Source: Actinocorallia herbida
GTDB taxonomy: Bacteria; Actinomycetota; Actinomycetes; Streptosporangiales; Streptosporangiaceae
Reading direction: 5' to 3'
Assembly: GCF_003751225.1 (NCBI RefSeq)
Contig: NZ_RJKE01000001.1
Location: 4,464,001 to 4,528,000 of the forward strand
DNA: 64,000 nucleotides
Positions within the stretch are counted from its first letter, which is position 1. Every line of letters begins with the position of its first letter. Below, piece after piece: positions 50,506 to 58,773 of the stretch. The notes beneath the pieces are model-generated. The model searched no databases. It saw only the letters and a list, made by a program, of their open reading frames with translations, and had not been told where the DNA came from. Position numbers and translations under genes: made by a program.

Positions 50506-53427
50506 GTGCCGAGGAACGCCTCGCGGGGCCTCCGGGTCGGGTCGCGCGGTGTCCGGCCGGACGCCGCGGCGAAACTCGCCGGGGACTTCGCCTATGCCAC
50601 CGGGCTGCACGCCGCAGGCGAACTGCACGGCGCGACGGTGCGCGGCACCGTCGCGAGCGGGATGCTGGACGCGGTCCGGACCGACGCGGCGCTGCGGGTG
50701 CCCGGCGCGCGGCTCGTGCTGACGGCCGCGGACGTTCCCGGCGCGCGGCATCTCGGGCTCAAGACGGCCGACACCCCGGTCCTCGCGATCGACCGGGTCC
50801 GGTACGCGGGCGAGCCCGTCGCGTTCGTGGTGGCCGAGACGGCCGAGGCCGCGCGGCGGATGGCCCTGCTGGTCGAGCCGGTGATCCGGCCTGCCGAGCC
50901 GCTGCTCGACCCGTTCGCGGCACTGGAGGCCGGAGCGCCTCTGGTCGGGGCGGAGTCGAACCTCGTCGCGGAGCTGGAGCTGGCGCACGGAGACGGCGTG
51001 CACGGGGCCGTCAAGGTGAGCGCCCGGTGGCGGACCGGACGGCAGGACGCCGCGTTCCTCGCCCCCGAGGCCGGGCTCGCGTCTCCGGGACCGGACGGCT
51101 CGGTCGTCCTCGACGTGGCCACCCAGGACGTGCACGAGGACCGCCGCTCGATCGCGCTCGCGCTGGGCCTGCCGCCGGAGAAGGTGCTCGTGCGCCTGGC
51201 GGGGGTGGGCGGGGCGTTCGGCGGACGCGAGGACATCACCCTGCACGTCCATCTCTGCCTCGCCGCGCTGCGGACCGGACGGCCGGTGCGCGCCGTGTAC
51301 GGCCGGGCCGAGTCACTGCACGCCCACCCGCACCGGCACCCGGCGACGATGGACTACGCCCTGTCCGCCGACCGCGCCGGGCGTCTCGTCGCGCTCGACG
51401 CCGATCTCCTGCTCGACGGGGGCGCGTACGCCAGCACGTCGCTGCCGATCAGCAAGATCGTGCACTACTTCGCCGCGGGACCCTACCGTATCCCGTCGGT
51501 GCGCGTCCGTACCCGGACGGTTCACACGAACAATCCCGTCTCGGGCGCGCTGCGCGGGTTCGGCGCCACCCAGGCGTGCTTCGGCATCGAGTCCACGATC
51601 GACCTGCTCGCCGCCGAGCTGGGGCTCGACCCGCGCGAGCTGCGCCGCCGGAACCTCCTGGCCCAGGGCGAGCCGCTGGCCACCAGCCGTCAGCCCCTGA
51701 CGGGCACGGCCGCCCCCGCCGCGGTGCTCGCCGCGCTCGACGGCGTCCCGCTGCCGCCGGACGCGCCGGGCCGCGGCGTCGGCTACGCGATCGGCATCAA
51801 GAGCGCGGGCCTGGGCGACGGCCGCCCCGACCCGGCGGGCATCGGGCTCCGGCTCGACGCGACCGGCCTGACCGTGCGCAGCGCGGCGGCGGAGGTCGGC
51901 CAGGGCATCGGCGCGGTGCTGGCCCGGATCGTCGGCAGCCACTTCCCCGACGTCCCCGTCCGCCTGGCCGAGTCGACGACCGGGCTTCCGGTCGCGGGCG
52001 GGTCCAAGGCGAGCCGTCAGTCGATGGCCAGCGGCGGGGCCGCCGACCTGGCCTGCCGCGACCTGCTCGCCCGGCTCAACGGCCTCGCCGAGGCGCGCGG
52101 GCTCCCGGACTGGCGGTCGGTCGGCCTGCCCGAACTCCTGGACGGCGCCGTGCTGACCGCCGAGGCGGTGAACCCCGGCCTGCCGACGCAGGAGACCGAC
52201 GCGCGCACCGGCACCGGGCACCTCCACCAGGCCTTCCAGCTCACGGCCCATCGCGCCGTGGTGGACGTGGATCCCGAGCTCGGCACGGCCCGGCTGGTCC
52301 AGCTCGTCGCCGCCCAGGACGTCGGCCGGGCGATCGACCCGGTCGGCGTGCGCGGGCAGCTCGTCGGCGGCTCGGTGCAGGGCGCGGGGTTCGCGCTGTT
52401 CGAGGAGATCCCGGTCGACGGCGAAGGCCGCCCGCGCGCCAAGGGCTTCGGCGACTACCTGCTGCCGCTGGCCTCGGACGTCCCCGAGGTGATCGCGGTC
52501 CCCCTGGAGCACGCCGACGACCGGCTCGCCTTCGGCGCCAAGGGCATCGGCGAGGGGCCGCTGGTCTCCAGCCCGGCCGCCGTCGCCGCCGCGCTGCGCG
52601 CCGCCGACGGCTCCCCGGTGGACCGCGTCCCCGCCTACCGGCTCGCCCCCTCTCCGCCCGGCGAGGACGCCGAACGACGGGCCGGGGACGACCCGGGCCC
52701 TGGCGTCGTGCTGCGGCCGACCTCCTGGACGGAGGCCGCGGCGCTGCTCCGCGCGCATCCGGACGCCACGGTGCTGGCCGGAGGCACCGCGCTGCTGCCC
52801 CGGTTCAACACGGGCGGGCTCCGGCCGTCCACGGTGATCCTGCTCAGCGGCATCAGCCCTGAGCCGCCCCGGATCGGGGACGGAAGGATCAGGTTCGACG
52901 CGCGGACCACGGTGGGCGAGGCCCGGACCGTCGCCCGGTGCCTCCCGGAGGATCTCGGCTGGTTCGGCACGCCCGCGGTCCGGCGGAGGGCGACGGTCGT
53001 CGGGAACCTCCTGGCGGCCGAAGGCGGGCGGCGTGACCTCGCCGTTCCCCTCCTCGCCGTGGACGCCGTCCTGCTCACCCCGGAGGGCGACGTCGGCCTC
53101 GACGAGGTGCTCGACGGTGCCGCGCCGGGTCTCGTCACCGCGATCGAGACGGACGTCCCCCGGCGTCTGGGCTACGCCCGGACCGGTGTGCGGCCCTCCG
53201 TCGCGCCGCCCGAGGCGGCCGTCGCGATCGCGTGGCTGCCCCGGCCCCCGGGTGCGGACCGGGTCCGGGTCGTCGCCCGGCTGCGCGCGGCGCGGCCCGA
53301 GCGGCTGCGCGACGCCGAGCGGCTGCTCGAACGGCGCGCCCCCCTCGACGAGGTCGCCGCGGCCTGCACCGGGCACGCGCGCCCCTTCGGCGTCCTCGCA
53401 CGCCGCATTCTGGAGGAGACCCCTTGA
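50506..53427 (+). CDS. Molybdenum hydroxylase, Mo subunit fused to C-terminal FAD subunit
   Basis: A 973-residue xanthine dehydrogenase-family protein. Residues ~20-710 form the molybdopterin-binding large subunit: 'GVGGAFGGREDITLH', 'GALRGFGATQACFGIE', 'EVGQGIGAVLARI', and 'GAKGIGEGPLVSS' with the catalytic glutamate at 683. After a charged linker, residues ~733-973 are the FAD medium subunit: 'VLAGGTALLPRFNTG' and 'ATVVGNLLAAEGGRRDLAVP'. The Mo-then-FAD order is the reverse of eukaryotic XDH and differs from separate bacterial subunits. The 2Fe-2S subunit follows, overlapped by four bases. It probably hydroxylates an N-heterocycle or aldehyde. GTG 50506 has AGGAAGGAG upstream. Confidence 0.92.
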   Translation: MPRNASRGLRVGSRGVRPDAAAKLAGDFAYATGLHAAGELHGATVRGTVASGMLDAVRTDAALRVPGARLVLTAADVPGARHLGLKTADTPVLAIDRVRYAGEPVAFVVAETAEAARRMALLVEPVIRPAEPLLDPFAALEAGAPLVGAESNLVAELELAHGDGVHGAVKVSARWRTGRQDAAFLAPEAGLASPGPDGSVVLDVATQDVHEDRRSIALALGLPPEKVLVRLAGVGGAFGGREDITLHVHLCLAALRTGRPVRAVYGRAESLHAHPHRHPATMDYALSADRAGRLVALDADLLLDGGAYASTSLPISKIVHYFAAGPYRIPSVRVRTRTVHTNNPVSGALRGFGATQACFGIESTIDLLAAELGLDPRELRRRNLLAQGEPLATSRQPLTGTAAPAAVLAALDGVPLPPDAPGRGVGYAIGIKSAGLGDGRPDPAGIGLRLDATGLTVRSAAAEVGQGIGAVLARIVGSHFPDVPVRLAESTTGLPVAGGSKASRQSMASGGAADLACRDLLARLNGLAEARGLPDWRSVGLPELLDGAVLTAEAVNPGLPTQETDARTGTGHLHQAFQLTAHRAVVDVDPELGTARLVQLVAAQDVGRAIDPVGVRGQLVGGSVQGAGFALFEEIPVDGEGRPRAKGFGDYLLPLASDVPEVIAVPLEHADDRLAFGAKGIGEGPLVSSPAAVAAALRAADGSPVDRVPAYRLAPSPPGEDAERRAGDDPGPGVVLRPTSWTEAAALLRAHPDATVLAGGTALLPRFNTGGLRPSTVILLSGISPEPPRIGDGRIRFDARTTVGEARTVARCLPEDLGWFGTPAVRRRATVVGNLLAAEGGRRDLAVPLLAVDAVLLTPEGDVGLDEVLDGAAPGLVTAIETDVPRRLGYARTGVRPSVAPPEAAVAIAWLPRPPGADRVRVVARLRAARPERLRDAERLLERRAPLDEVAAACTGHARPFGVLARRILEETP

Positions 53428-53870
53428 AGTTCACCCTGGACGGCCGGACGGTCGAGGCCGAGCCGCGGCCCTGGTCGAGTCTGCGGCAGCTGATCGAAGA
53501 CGTCGCGCACCCCCTGCCGACCGGCTGCGACACCGGCCACTGCGGCAGCTGCACGGTCCTGCTGGAGGGCGCGCCGACGCCGTCGTGCCTGGTCGGCGCG
53601 GTCGAGGCGGACGGGCGCGCGGTCGCGACGGCGCGGACCTCCGCCGATGCCCGGCTCATCGAGGCGTTCGCCGCAGAAGGCGCGGTCCAGTGCGGCTACT
53701 GCACGCCCGGCATGCTGGTCACCCTGTCGGCGCTCCTGCGCGAGCGGCGCGGGAAGCCGCTGGCCGCCGAGACGGTCCGCCGCGCGCTGGACGGGAACCT
53801 CTGCCGCTGCACCGGCTACGCGGCGATCGTCGCGGCGGCCCTCCGCGCGCACGGAGAGGCGGCCGCATGA
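53424..53870 (+). CDS. 2Fe-2S subunit of the molybdenum hydroxylase
   Basis: A 148-residue protein carrying both clusters of the xanthine oxidase family. Plant-type cluster cysteines are 35, 40, 43 and 55 ('GCDTGHCGSC', 'SC'); the second cluster uses 90, 93, 127 and 129 ('CGYCTPGMLV', 'CRCTGY'). The start is a TTG at 53424, overlapping the Mo/FAD stop (TTGA) with GGAGGAG upstream; no ATG or GTG would keep the N-terminal strand. It passes electrons from Mo to FAD. The stop overlaps the amidohydrolase ATG. Confidence 0.93.
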   Translation: MKFTLDGRTVEAEPRPWSSLRQLIEDVAHPLPTGCDTGHCGSCTVLLEGAPTPSCLVGAVEADGRAVATARTSADARLIEAFAAEGAVQCGYCTPGMLVTLSALLRERRGKPLAAETVRRALDGNLCRCTGYAAIVAAALRAHGEAAA

Positions 53871-55378
53871 GCGGGAAGGCCATCGTCGGCGGCCGGGTCC
53901 TCACCATGGACGCCGAGCGCCGCGTCCTGGACCGGGGCACGGTCCTGATCGAGGACGACTCCATCGTCGCGGTCGGGCCCGCCGACACCGTCGCGATCCC
54001 GCCGGGCTGCGAGATCATCGACGCGTCCCGGTCGGTCGTCATGCCGGGTCTGGTCAACGCGCACACCCACGGGTCCCCGATCCTGCTCCGGGCGGGCGGC
54101 AACCAGGACCGCGGCCTCACCGACTGGCTCTTCAACGACCTCTATCCGGGCCTGGCCCGGTACACGCTCGCCGACCTGGAGACGGCGCTGCGCCACTTCG
54201 TCCTGGAAAGCCTCCGCGCGGGTGTCACGACCGTGGTCCTCAACGACCATGTGCACCCCTTCGACCCGCTTCCCGCGATCGACGCCGCCGTGCGCGTCCT
54301 CAGCGACACGGGCATCCGCGCCGTCTACGCCCGGATGTTCACCGATGCCCGGCGGCCCGGCTCGCCCGAGCTGATGGACACGATCCGGGCCCGCGAGCCC
54401 GGTGTGCGGCCGGCGTCCGTCCTGCGCGACACCGACGCGGTCCTCGCCGATCTCGCGGAGATGTACCGGCGGCACGACCGGGCCGCCTCGGGCCGGATCC
54501 GGGTGTGCGCTTCGCCGTCCACCGCCAGCACGGCCGGCCTGCGCGCGCTGGTCGGCAGCCGTGCCCTGGCGCACGAGCACGACGGCATCTGGGCGCTGCA
54601 CCTCGCCGAGACCCCGGACGACAGGCCCGTCGGCGAGATGTCGGCCGTCGAGTACCTGGCCTCCCACCACCTCCTCGACGACCGCCTGCTGCTCGGCCAC
54701 GCCGTGCACCTCGGCCCGCGCGACCTGCGGCTCATCGCGGCCGCCGACACCAGGATCTCCACCCAGCCGGTGAGCAACGGGGTGCTGGGCTCGGGCGTCG
54801 CGCCCGTCCCGGCGATGCTCCAGGCCGCGATCACGGTCGGCATCGGCACCGACGACGCCAACTGCAACGACGGCTGCGACGTGCTCGCCGACCTCAAGAC
54901 CCTCGGCGTGGTCCAGCGCGCGGTCAACCGCGACGCGGGCGCCCTCACCGCCGAGGAACTGCTGGAGACCGCCACCCTCGGCGGCGCCCGCGCGGCGGGG
55001 CTCGAAGGCACGGTCGGCGCCCTGGTCCCCGGCCTCCAGGCCGATGTGATCCTGCTCGACGCCGCCGCGCCGCACCTCAATCCGGCGCCCGGCCTGCCCG
55101 CGATGCTCGCCTGGCAGGCGACGGGACGGGACGTCCGCACCGTGCTCGTCGCCGGTCGCGTGGTGATCCGCGACGGCGTCGCCGACTGGCTCGATCCAGC
55201 CGCGGAGACGTCCCTGGTGGACGAGGTGAACGAACGGGCCGCGCGGATCACCGCCGAGGCCGGCATCCCGGCCGTCCGCCCCTGGCGCAGCCGTGTCCCC
55301 CGCCGGGCTTTGGCACCGGGGAAGACCTCATCGAGTTTTGGATACAAGATCCCGTCGAGTGCTCGACCGGAAAGCTGA
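53867..55378 (+). CDS. ATZ/TRZ-family amidohydrolase/deaminase
   Basis: A 503-residue mononuclear-metal amidohydrolase of the cytosine/guanine/8-oxoguanine deaminase and triazine hydrolase group. Metal and catalytic residues are His66 and His68 ('VNAHTHGS'), His245 and Glu248 ('ALHLAET'), His278 ('LGHAVHLG') and Asp329 ('GIGTDDANCND'). The standard C-terminal beta domain follows. After the molybdenum hydroxylase it could deaminate or dechlorinate-type hydrolyse the hydroxylated heterocycle. The last ~25 residues run over the Rieske promoter region, including operator site 3. ATG overlaps the 2Fe-2S subunit stop. Confidence 0.92.
   Translation: MSGKAIVGGRVLTMDAERRVLDRGTVLIEDDSIVAVGPADTVAIPPGCEIIDASRSVVMPGLVNAHTHGSPILLRAGGNQDRGLTDWLFNDLYPGLARYTLADLETALRHFVLESLRAGVTTVVLNDHVHPFDPLPAIDAAVRVLSDTGIRAVYARMFTDARRPGSPELMDTIRAREPGVRPASVLRDTDAVLADLAEMYRRHDRAASGRIRVCASPSTASTAGLRALVGSRALAHEHDGIWALHLAETPDDRPVGEMSAVEYLASHHLLDDRLLLGHAVHLGPRDLRLIAAADTRISTQPVSNGVLGSGVAPVPAMLQAAITVGIGTDDANCNDGCDVLADLKTLGVVQRAVNRDAGALTAEELLETATLGGARAAGLEGTVGALVPGLQADVILLDAAAPHLNPAPGLPAMLAWQATGRDVRTVLVAGRVVIRDGVADWLDPAAETSLVDEVNERAARITAEAGIPAVRPWRSRVPRRALAPGKTSSSFGYKIPSSARPES
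55340..55352. promoter_or_regulatory. Probable GntR operator, site 3
   Basis: GGATACAAGATCC lies inside the 3' end of the amidohydrolase gene, 37 bp before the Rieske start. It matches site 2 (GGATACAAAATCC) in 12 of 13 positions, so the Rieske gene probably has its own regulated promoter. Confidence 0.55.
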
Positions 55379-55388
55379 GAGGAGAACC

Positions 55389-56636
55389 ATGAGTCGCACC
55401 GCGCCCCTGGACCCCCGTGTGATCGCGGAGGCCCGCCGGATCCTTGCCGACGTCGACCGTGTCACCGATCCCGTCGCCACGGCCCGGCTGCTGCCGCCCG
55501 AGGTGTACACCAGCGAGGAGTTCTGGCAGTTCGAGAAGGAGGCGGTCTTCTCCCGCGAGTGGCTGTGCATCGGGCACGTCGGCGAGGTGCCCGAGCCGGG
55601 CGACCAGCTCCCGCTGACCGTCCTCGGCGAGCCGATCGTCATGCTGCGCGACACCGAGGGCGACGTCAGGGTCATGTCGGCGGTCTGCCGGCACCGGGGC
55701 CACCCGCTGTTCGGCGGGCTCGCTGCCGAGAAGCGGGCGGCCGAAGGCAAGTCGATGACCTGTGTGTCGGCCACACGGATGGTCTGCCCGTACCACAACT
55801 GGCAGTTCGGCCTCGACGGCAGACTGGTCGCGGCCCCGTCGATGACCGAGACCGTTCCGGTGAAGCGGCTGCGCGAGACGATCCGGCTACCGCGGATCCG
55901 GCACGAGATCTTCCACGGGCTCGTCTTCATCAACTTCGACGACGACGCCGCGCCGCTCGCCCCGACCGTCGCGAAGATGGACGAGGAGCTCGGCACCTTC
56001 CACATCGCGGACCTGGTGCCGCTCGAGCCGTTCGAGTTCAAGGACCAGCGGTGGAACTGGAAGATCCACCACGACAACGCCCTCGAGCCCTACCACACCA
56101 GCTATGTGCACCGCGGCGTGCACGAGGCGGCGCCCGCCAAGAACGCCCGGTTCATCACGTTCGACGAGGGCGACGGCCAGGTCATGCACCCGACCTACCT
56201 GCTCGACGAGAACGCCGGGCTGGCCAGCACCGACGGCAGGCGCACCACGCAGATCATCCCCGGCCTCGGCGAGGAGCAGCGCAAGCGCGTCATGTTCGCG
56301 TCGATCCCGCCGATGCTGTTCTCCATCCTCCAGCCGACCTTCGTGCAGCTCGCCTTCATCCACCCGAACGGCCCCGGCTCGATGGACCTGCGCCGGGTCA
56401 ACCTCTACCCGAGGAGCGCGGTCGAGGAGCCCGGATTCCACGAGGCGTACGAGAAGTTCATGGAGCGCAAGGCCCTCGCCATCCACCAGGACGCCGTCAC
56501 CACCGCCGCGCTCCAGCAGGGCCTGAACTCCCGCTACGCGCCGCGCGGCCCGCTCTCCTGGATGGAGTCCAACATCCCGCAGCTCAACACCTGGCTGCTG
56601 GCCCGCTACCAGAAGGCACTCAAGGAGCTCGCATGA
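55389..56636 (+). CDS. Rieske non-heme iron oxygenase, alpha subunit
   Basis: A 415-residue ring-hydroxylating-type oxygenase. Rieske ligands are Cys100, His102, Cys133 and His136; the 30-residue spacing between His102 and Cys133 is about twice the usual. Mononuclear iron ligands are His236, His241 ('EPYHTSYVH') and Asp368 ('HQDAVTTAALQQGLNSRY'). The bridging acid is Glu233 and not the usual Asp. A GGAGAA site precedes the ATG. No reductase or ferredoxin gene is in the cluster. It likely oxygenates or dealkylates the pathway intermediate. Confidence 0.93.
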   Translation: MSRTAPLDPRVIAEARRILADVDRVTDPVATARLLPPEVYTSEEFWQFEKEAVFSREWLCIGHVGEVPEPGDQLPLTVLGEPIVMLRDTEGDVRVMSAVCRHRGHPLFGGLAAEKRAAEGKSMTCVSATRMVCPYHNWQFGLDGRLVAAPSMTETVPVKRLRETIRLPRIRHEIFHGLVFINFDDDAAPLAPTVAKMDEELGTFHIADLVPLEPFEFKDQRWNWKIHHDNALEPYHTSYVHRGVHEAAPAKNARFITFDEGDGQVMHPTYLLDENAGLASTDGRRTTQIIPGLGEEQRKRVMFASIPPMLFSILQPTFVQLAFIHPNGPGSMDLRRVNLYPRSAVEEPGFHEAYEKFMERKALAIHQDAVTTAALQQGLNSRYAPRGPLSWMESNIPQLNTWLLARYQKALKELA

Positions 56637-57157
56637 CCACCACCACCGACCTCGCCGCCCTCGTCGCGACCCTCGCGGCCAAGGTCGACGCCCTGGAGTC
56701 CGAAAGGGCGATCGAACAGCTGATGGTCGACTACATGGCGGCGACCGACGCCGAGTCCGGCAAAGGCGCGAAGGTCGCCGTGCTCTTCACCGAGGACGGC
56801 TCCTGGGAGAGCATCGGCCCGCACGGCAACCCGGGCTGGGCGGCGACCGGCCACGAGGCGCTGACCAGGAAGTTCGACCGGAACGTCGAGCGCATGCCGT
56901 TCTCCGCGCACTTCGTGACCAACACCGCGATCCAGCTCGGCGTGGACGGCGACCCGGACCGGGCGACCGGCCAGTTCATGTACTTCCAGGCGTGCACCTA
57001 TCGCGGGGACCGGCCGCTGTGGATCGCCGGCAAGTACCACAACGACTTCAGGCGCGTCGACGGCACCTGGCTCCTGTCGTACATGCGCGTCCACAACTTC
57101 TTCACCACCCCGTTCGACCAGGGCTGGGTGAAGGTCCCCCACCTGCAGACCCCCTGA
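56633..57157 (+). CDS. SnoaL/NTF2-like protein
   Basis: A 174-residue cone-shaped alpha+beta barrel protein. It begins with a coiled helix ('LAALVATLAAKVDALESERA') and continues 'IEQLMVDYMAATDAESGKG' and 'VLFTEDGSWESIGPHGNPG', the usual SnoaL/bile-acid 7-alpha-dehydratase-like start. Proteins of this fold serve as small subunits of Rieske dioxygenases or as cyclases/dehydratases. The ATG overlaps the Rieske stop, so a partner role is plausible, though it lacks the length and sequence of classical beta subunits. Confidence 0.85.
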   Translation: MTTTTDLAALVATLAAKVDALESERAIEQLMVDYMAATDAESGKGAKVAVLFTEDGSWESIGPHGNPGWAATGHEALTRKFDRNVERMPFSAHFVTNTAIQLGVDGDPDRATGQFMYFQACTYRGDRPLWIAGKYHNDFRRVDGTWLLSYMRVHNFFTTPFDQGWVKVPHLQTP

Positions 57158-57183
57158 ACCGCTTCCACCCTGGAGAGAGAACA

Positions 57184-57501
57184 GTGCTTCCCTACCGTCA
57201 CCAGATCCTGCGCAACCTCAAGTTCGGCGCCCTTCCCCGGTTCGTCGCGCTGCAGAAGCAGAAGAACGAGCTGCTGATCGAAGCCGGGCTGACCCCGTAC
57301 GACGTCTGGGCGCCCGCCTTCGGCGGCCTGCACCACATGGTGCTCGAGGCGCACTTCGCGTCGATGGCCGCGTTCGAGACCGAGCACCTGGCGCAGAAGC
57401 AGATAGAGGGCATGGCCACGATCAACGCCGAGCAGCTCGCGTGCGTCATCGAGGGCTCGGCCGAGGACCGCCTCCAGCGCCTCGGCCTCGCCGCCCGATG
57501 A
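57184..57501 (+). CDS. Small conserved hypothetical protein
   Basis: A 105-residue protein with no leader or membrane helix. 'YRHQILRNLKFGALPRFVAL' and 'GLTPYDVWAPAFGGLHHMVL' suggest a ferredoxin-fold alpha/beta barrel of the NIPSNAP/dimeric-barrel kind, but I cannot assign it to a family with confidence. GTG 57184 has GGAGAGA upstream and the stop overlaps the next ATG. Position in the operon suggests a pathway role, perhaps a lyase or monooxygenase-like helper. Confidence 0.7.
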   Translation: MLPYRHQILRNLKFGALPRFVALQKQKNELLIEAGLTPYDVWAPAFGGLHHMVLEAHFASMAAFETEHLAQKQIEGMATINAEQLACVIEGSAEDRLQRLGLAAR

Positions 57502-58193
57502 GCGCCCCCGAGCCGACGACGCCGCCCGGTCCCCCGCCCGGCGCGGATCCGGGCGGCGTGCTCACCGACCGGTCCTGGTACCGATGGCACGCCCCGTACG
57601 ACGAGATCGGCTCGGCGCAGACCGACCGGCTCGACGCCGTGCAGGAGCTCATCGCCGAAGCGCTCGACGCCGCCCCGCCGGGCCCGTTGAAGGCGGTCAG
57701 CGTCTGCGCCGGCCAGGCCCGCGACCTGCTGCCGATGCTGATCACGCACCCTCGCGGACGTGACGTGGCCGCCCGGATGATCGAACTGGAGCCGCTGAAC
57801 GCGTCGTTCCTCCACGGCGCGCTCGGCAGCACCGACCTCGAACACGTCGAGGTCCTGGTGGCCGACGCGGGACTCACCGACGCCTACGTCGGCGCCGTGC
57901 CCGCCGACCTCGTCCTCATCAGCGGCCCGTTCGCGCACATCGGCCGGACCGACACCCTCCGCACGATCCGCATGCTCCCCCGGCTCTGCGCCCCGCACGC
58001 CGCGGTCATCTGGTCCACCCACGGCCAGGCCCTGACCGACCTGTCCCTGGTCCTGGACGCCTTCACCACCGCCGGCTTCACCGGTGCGTCCCGCACCCCC
58101 GACGCCAACGCCTTCGCCGCCGGAACCCACCGCCTCACCGTCCCTCCCCCCGCCTTCACCCCCGGAGCCCGCATGTTCACCTTCCCCGAATGA
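57498..58193 (+). CDS. Class I SAM-dependent methyltransferase-like protein
   Basis: A 231-residue protein. Motif I is 'LKAVSVCAGQARDLLPMLI', followed by an acidic residue in 'ARMIELEPLNASFLHGAL', 'VEVLVADAGLTDAYVGA' and 'PADLVLISGPFAHIG', consistent with SAM binding. It opens with a Pro-rich tail. It is the last gene of the catabolic cluster; ATG overlaps the upstream stop and a terminator follows. The methyl acceptor is unknown, and the gene may be an unrelated hitchhiker. Confidence 0.8.
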   Translation: MSAPEPTTPPGPPPGADPGGVLTDRSWYRWHAPYDEIGSAQTDRLDAVQELIAEALDAAPPGPLKAVSVCAGQARDLLPMLITHPRGRDVAARMIELEPLNASFLHGALGSTDLEHVEVLVADAGLTDAYVGAVPADLVLISGPFAHIGRTDTLRTIRMLPRLCAPHAAVIWSTHGQALTDLSLVLDAFTTAGFTGASRTPDANAFAAGTHRLTVPPPAFTPGARMFTFPE

Positions 58194-58203
58194 CCCCGCC
58201 CGC

Positions 58204-58241
58204 GCCTCCTCCATCCGGACGGCCACCCGGACGGAGGAGGC
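58204..58241. terminator. Bidirectional terminator at the end of the cluster
   Basis: 15-base arms with one mismatch (58204-58218 and 58227-58241), eight-base loop, between the convergent methyltransferase-like and PhnB-like genes. Confidence 0.7.
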
Positions 58242-58250
58242 AGGGAGCGG

Positions 58251-58667
58251 TCAGGCCGGGGCGGCGGCGATGTCGAGGGTCCAGGTGATGCCGAAGCGGT
58301 CGGTGAGCAGGCCGTACAGGGGGGACCAGGGGGAGGGGGCGAGGGGCTGTTTGATCACGGCGTCGGCGGCGAGGCCGTCCCAGCAGGCGCGGAGTTCTTC
58401 GGGGGCGGTGCCTCGGACGGAGACGAAGAACGGGTCGCGGCCCCGGTCCCAGTCGAGGTGGGGGTAGACGTCGTAGGCCATGATGCGGAAGCCGTCGGCG
58501 GTGGCGACCTGGCCCCAGGCGACGTGATCGGCGGTCTCGGCGGCGGCGTCGCCCATGTCGGCGTAGCTGATGATCGTCAGCTCTCCGCCGAAGACCGACC
58601 GGTAGAACTCCAGGGCCGCGCGTGCGGTGCCGCGGAAGTTCAGGTGCGGGGTGACGGCGATGGTCAT
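58251..58667 (-). CDS. PhnB-like VOC family protein
   Basis: A 138-residue protein. 'VTPHLNFRGTARAALEFYRS' and 'VFGGELTIISYADMGD' are standard for the PhnB/DUF1428-like VOC subgroup, and 'DPFFVSVRGTAPEELRACWD' follows. ATG 58667 has a GGAGCG site. It diverges from a WYL regulator gene 106 bp away; this pairing is common in actinomycetes, where the regulator is thought to control the VOC gene. The biochemical role is unknown. Confidence 0.88.
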   Translation of the reverse strand: MTIAVTPHLNFRGTARAALEFYRSVFGGELTIISYADMGDAAAETADHVAWGQVATADGFRIMAYDVYPHLDWDRGRDPFFVSVRGTAPEELRACWDGLAADAVIKQPLAPSPWSPLYGLLTDRFGITWTLDIAAAPA

Positions 58668-58773
58668 GATGCGCTCCGTGCTCGTTGAGTGCGCCCGGTG
58701 GATCCCGGGCGTCACGGAGCCTCGCAGCGGTGGCGGTCAGTTCCTGTCCGCCATTCGAGGGAGGATGCACGGC

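Noticed and set aside
56633-57157. Classical beta subunit of a ring-hydroxylating dioxygenase
   Set aside because: The fold is similar, but the sequence reads as SnoaL-like and the alpha subunit may be of a type without beta subunits.
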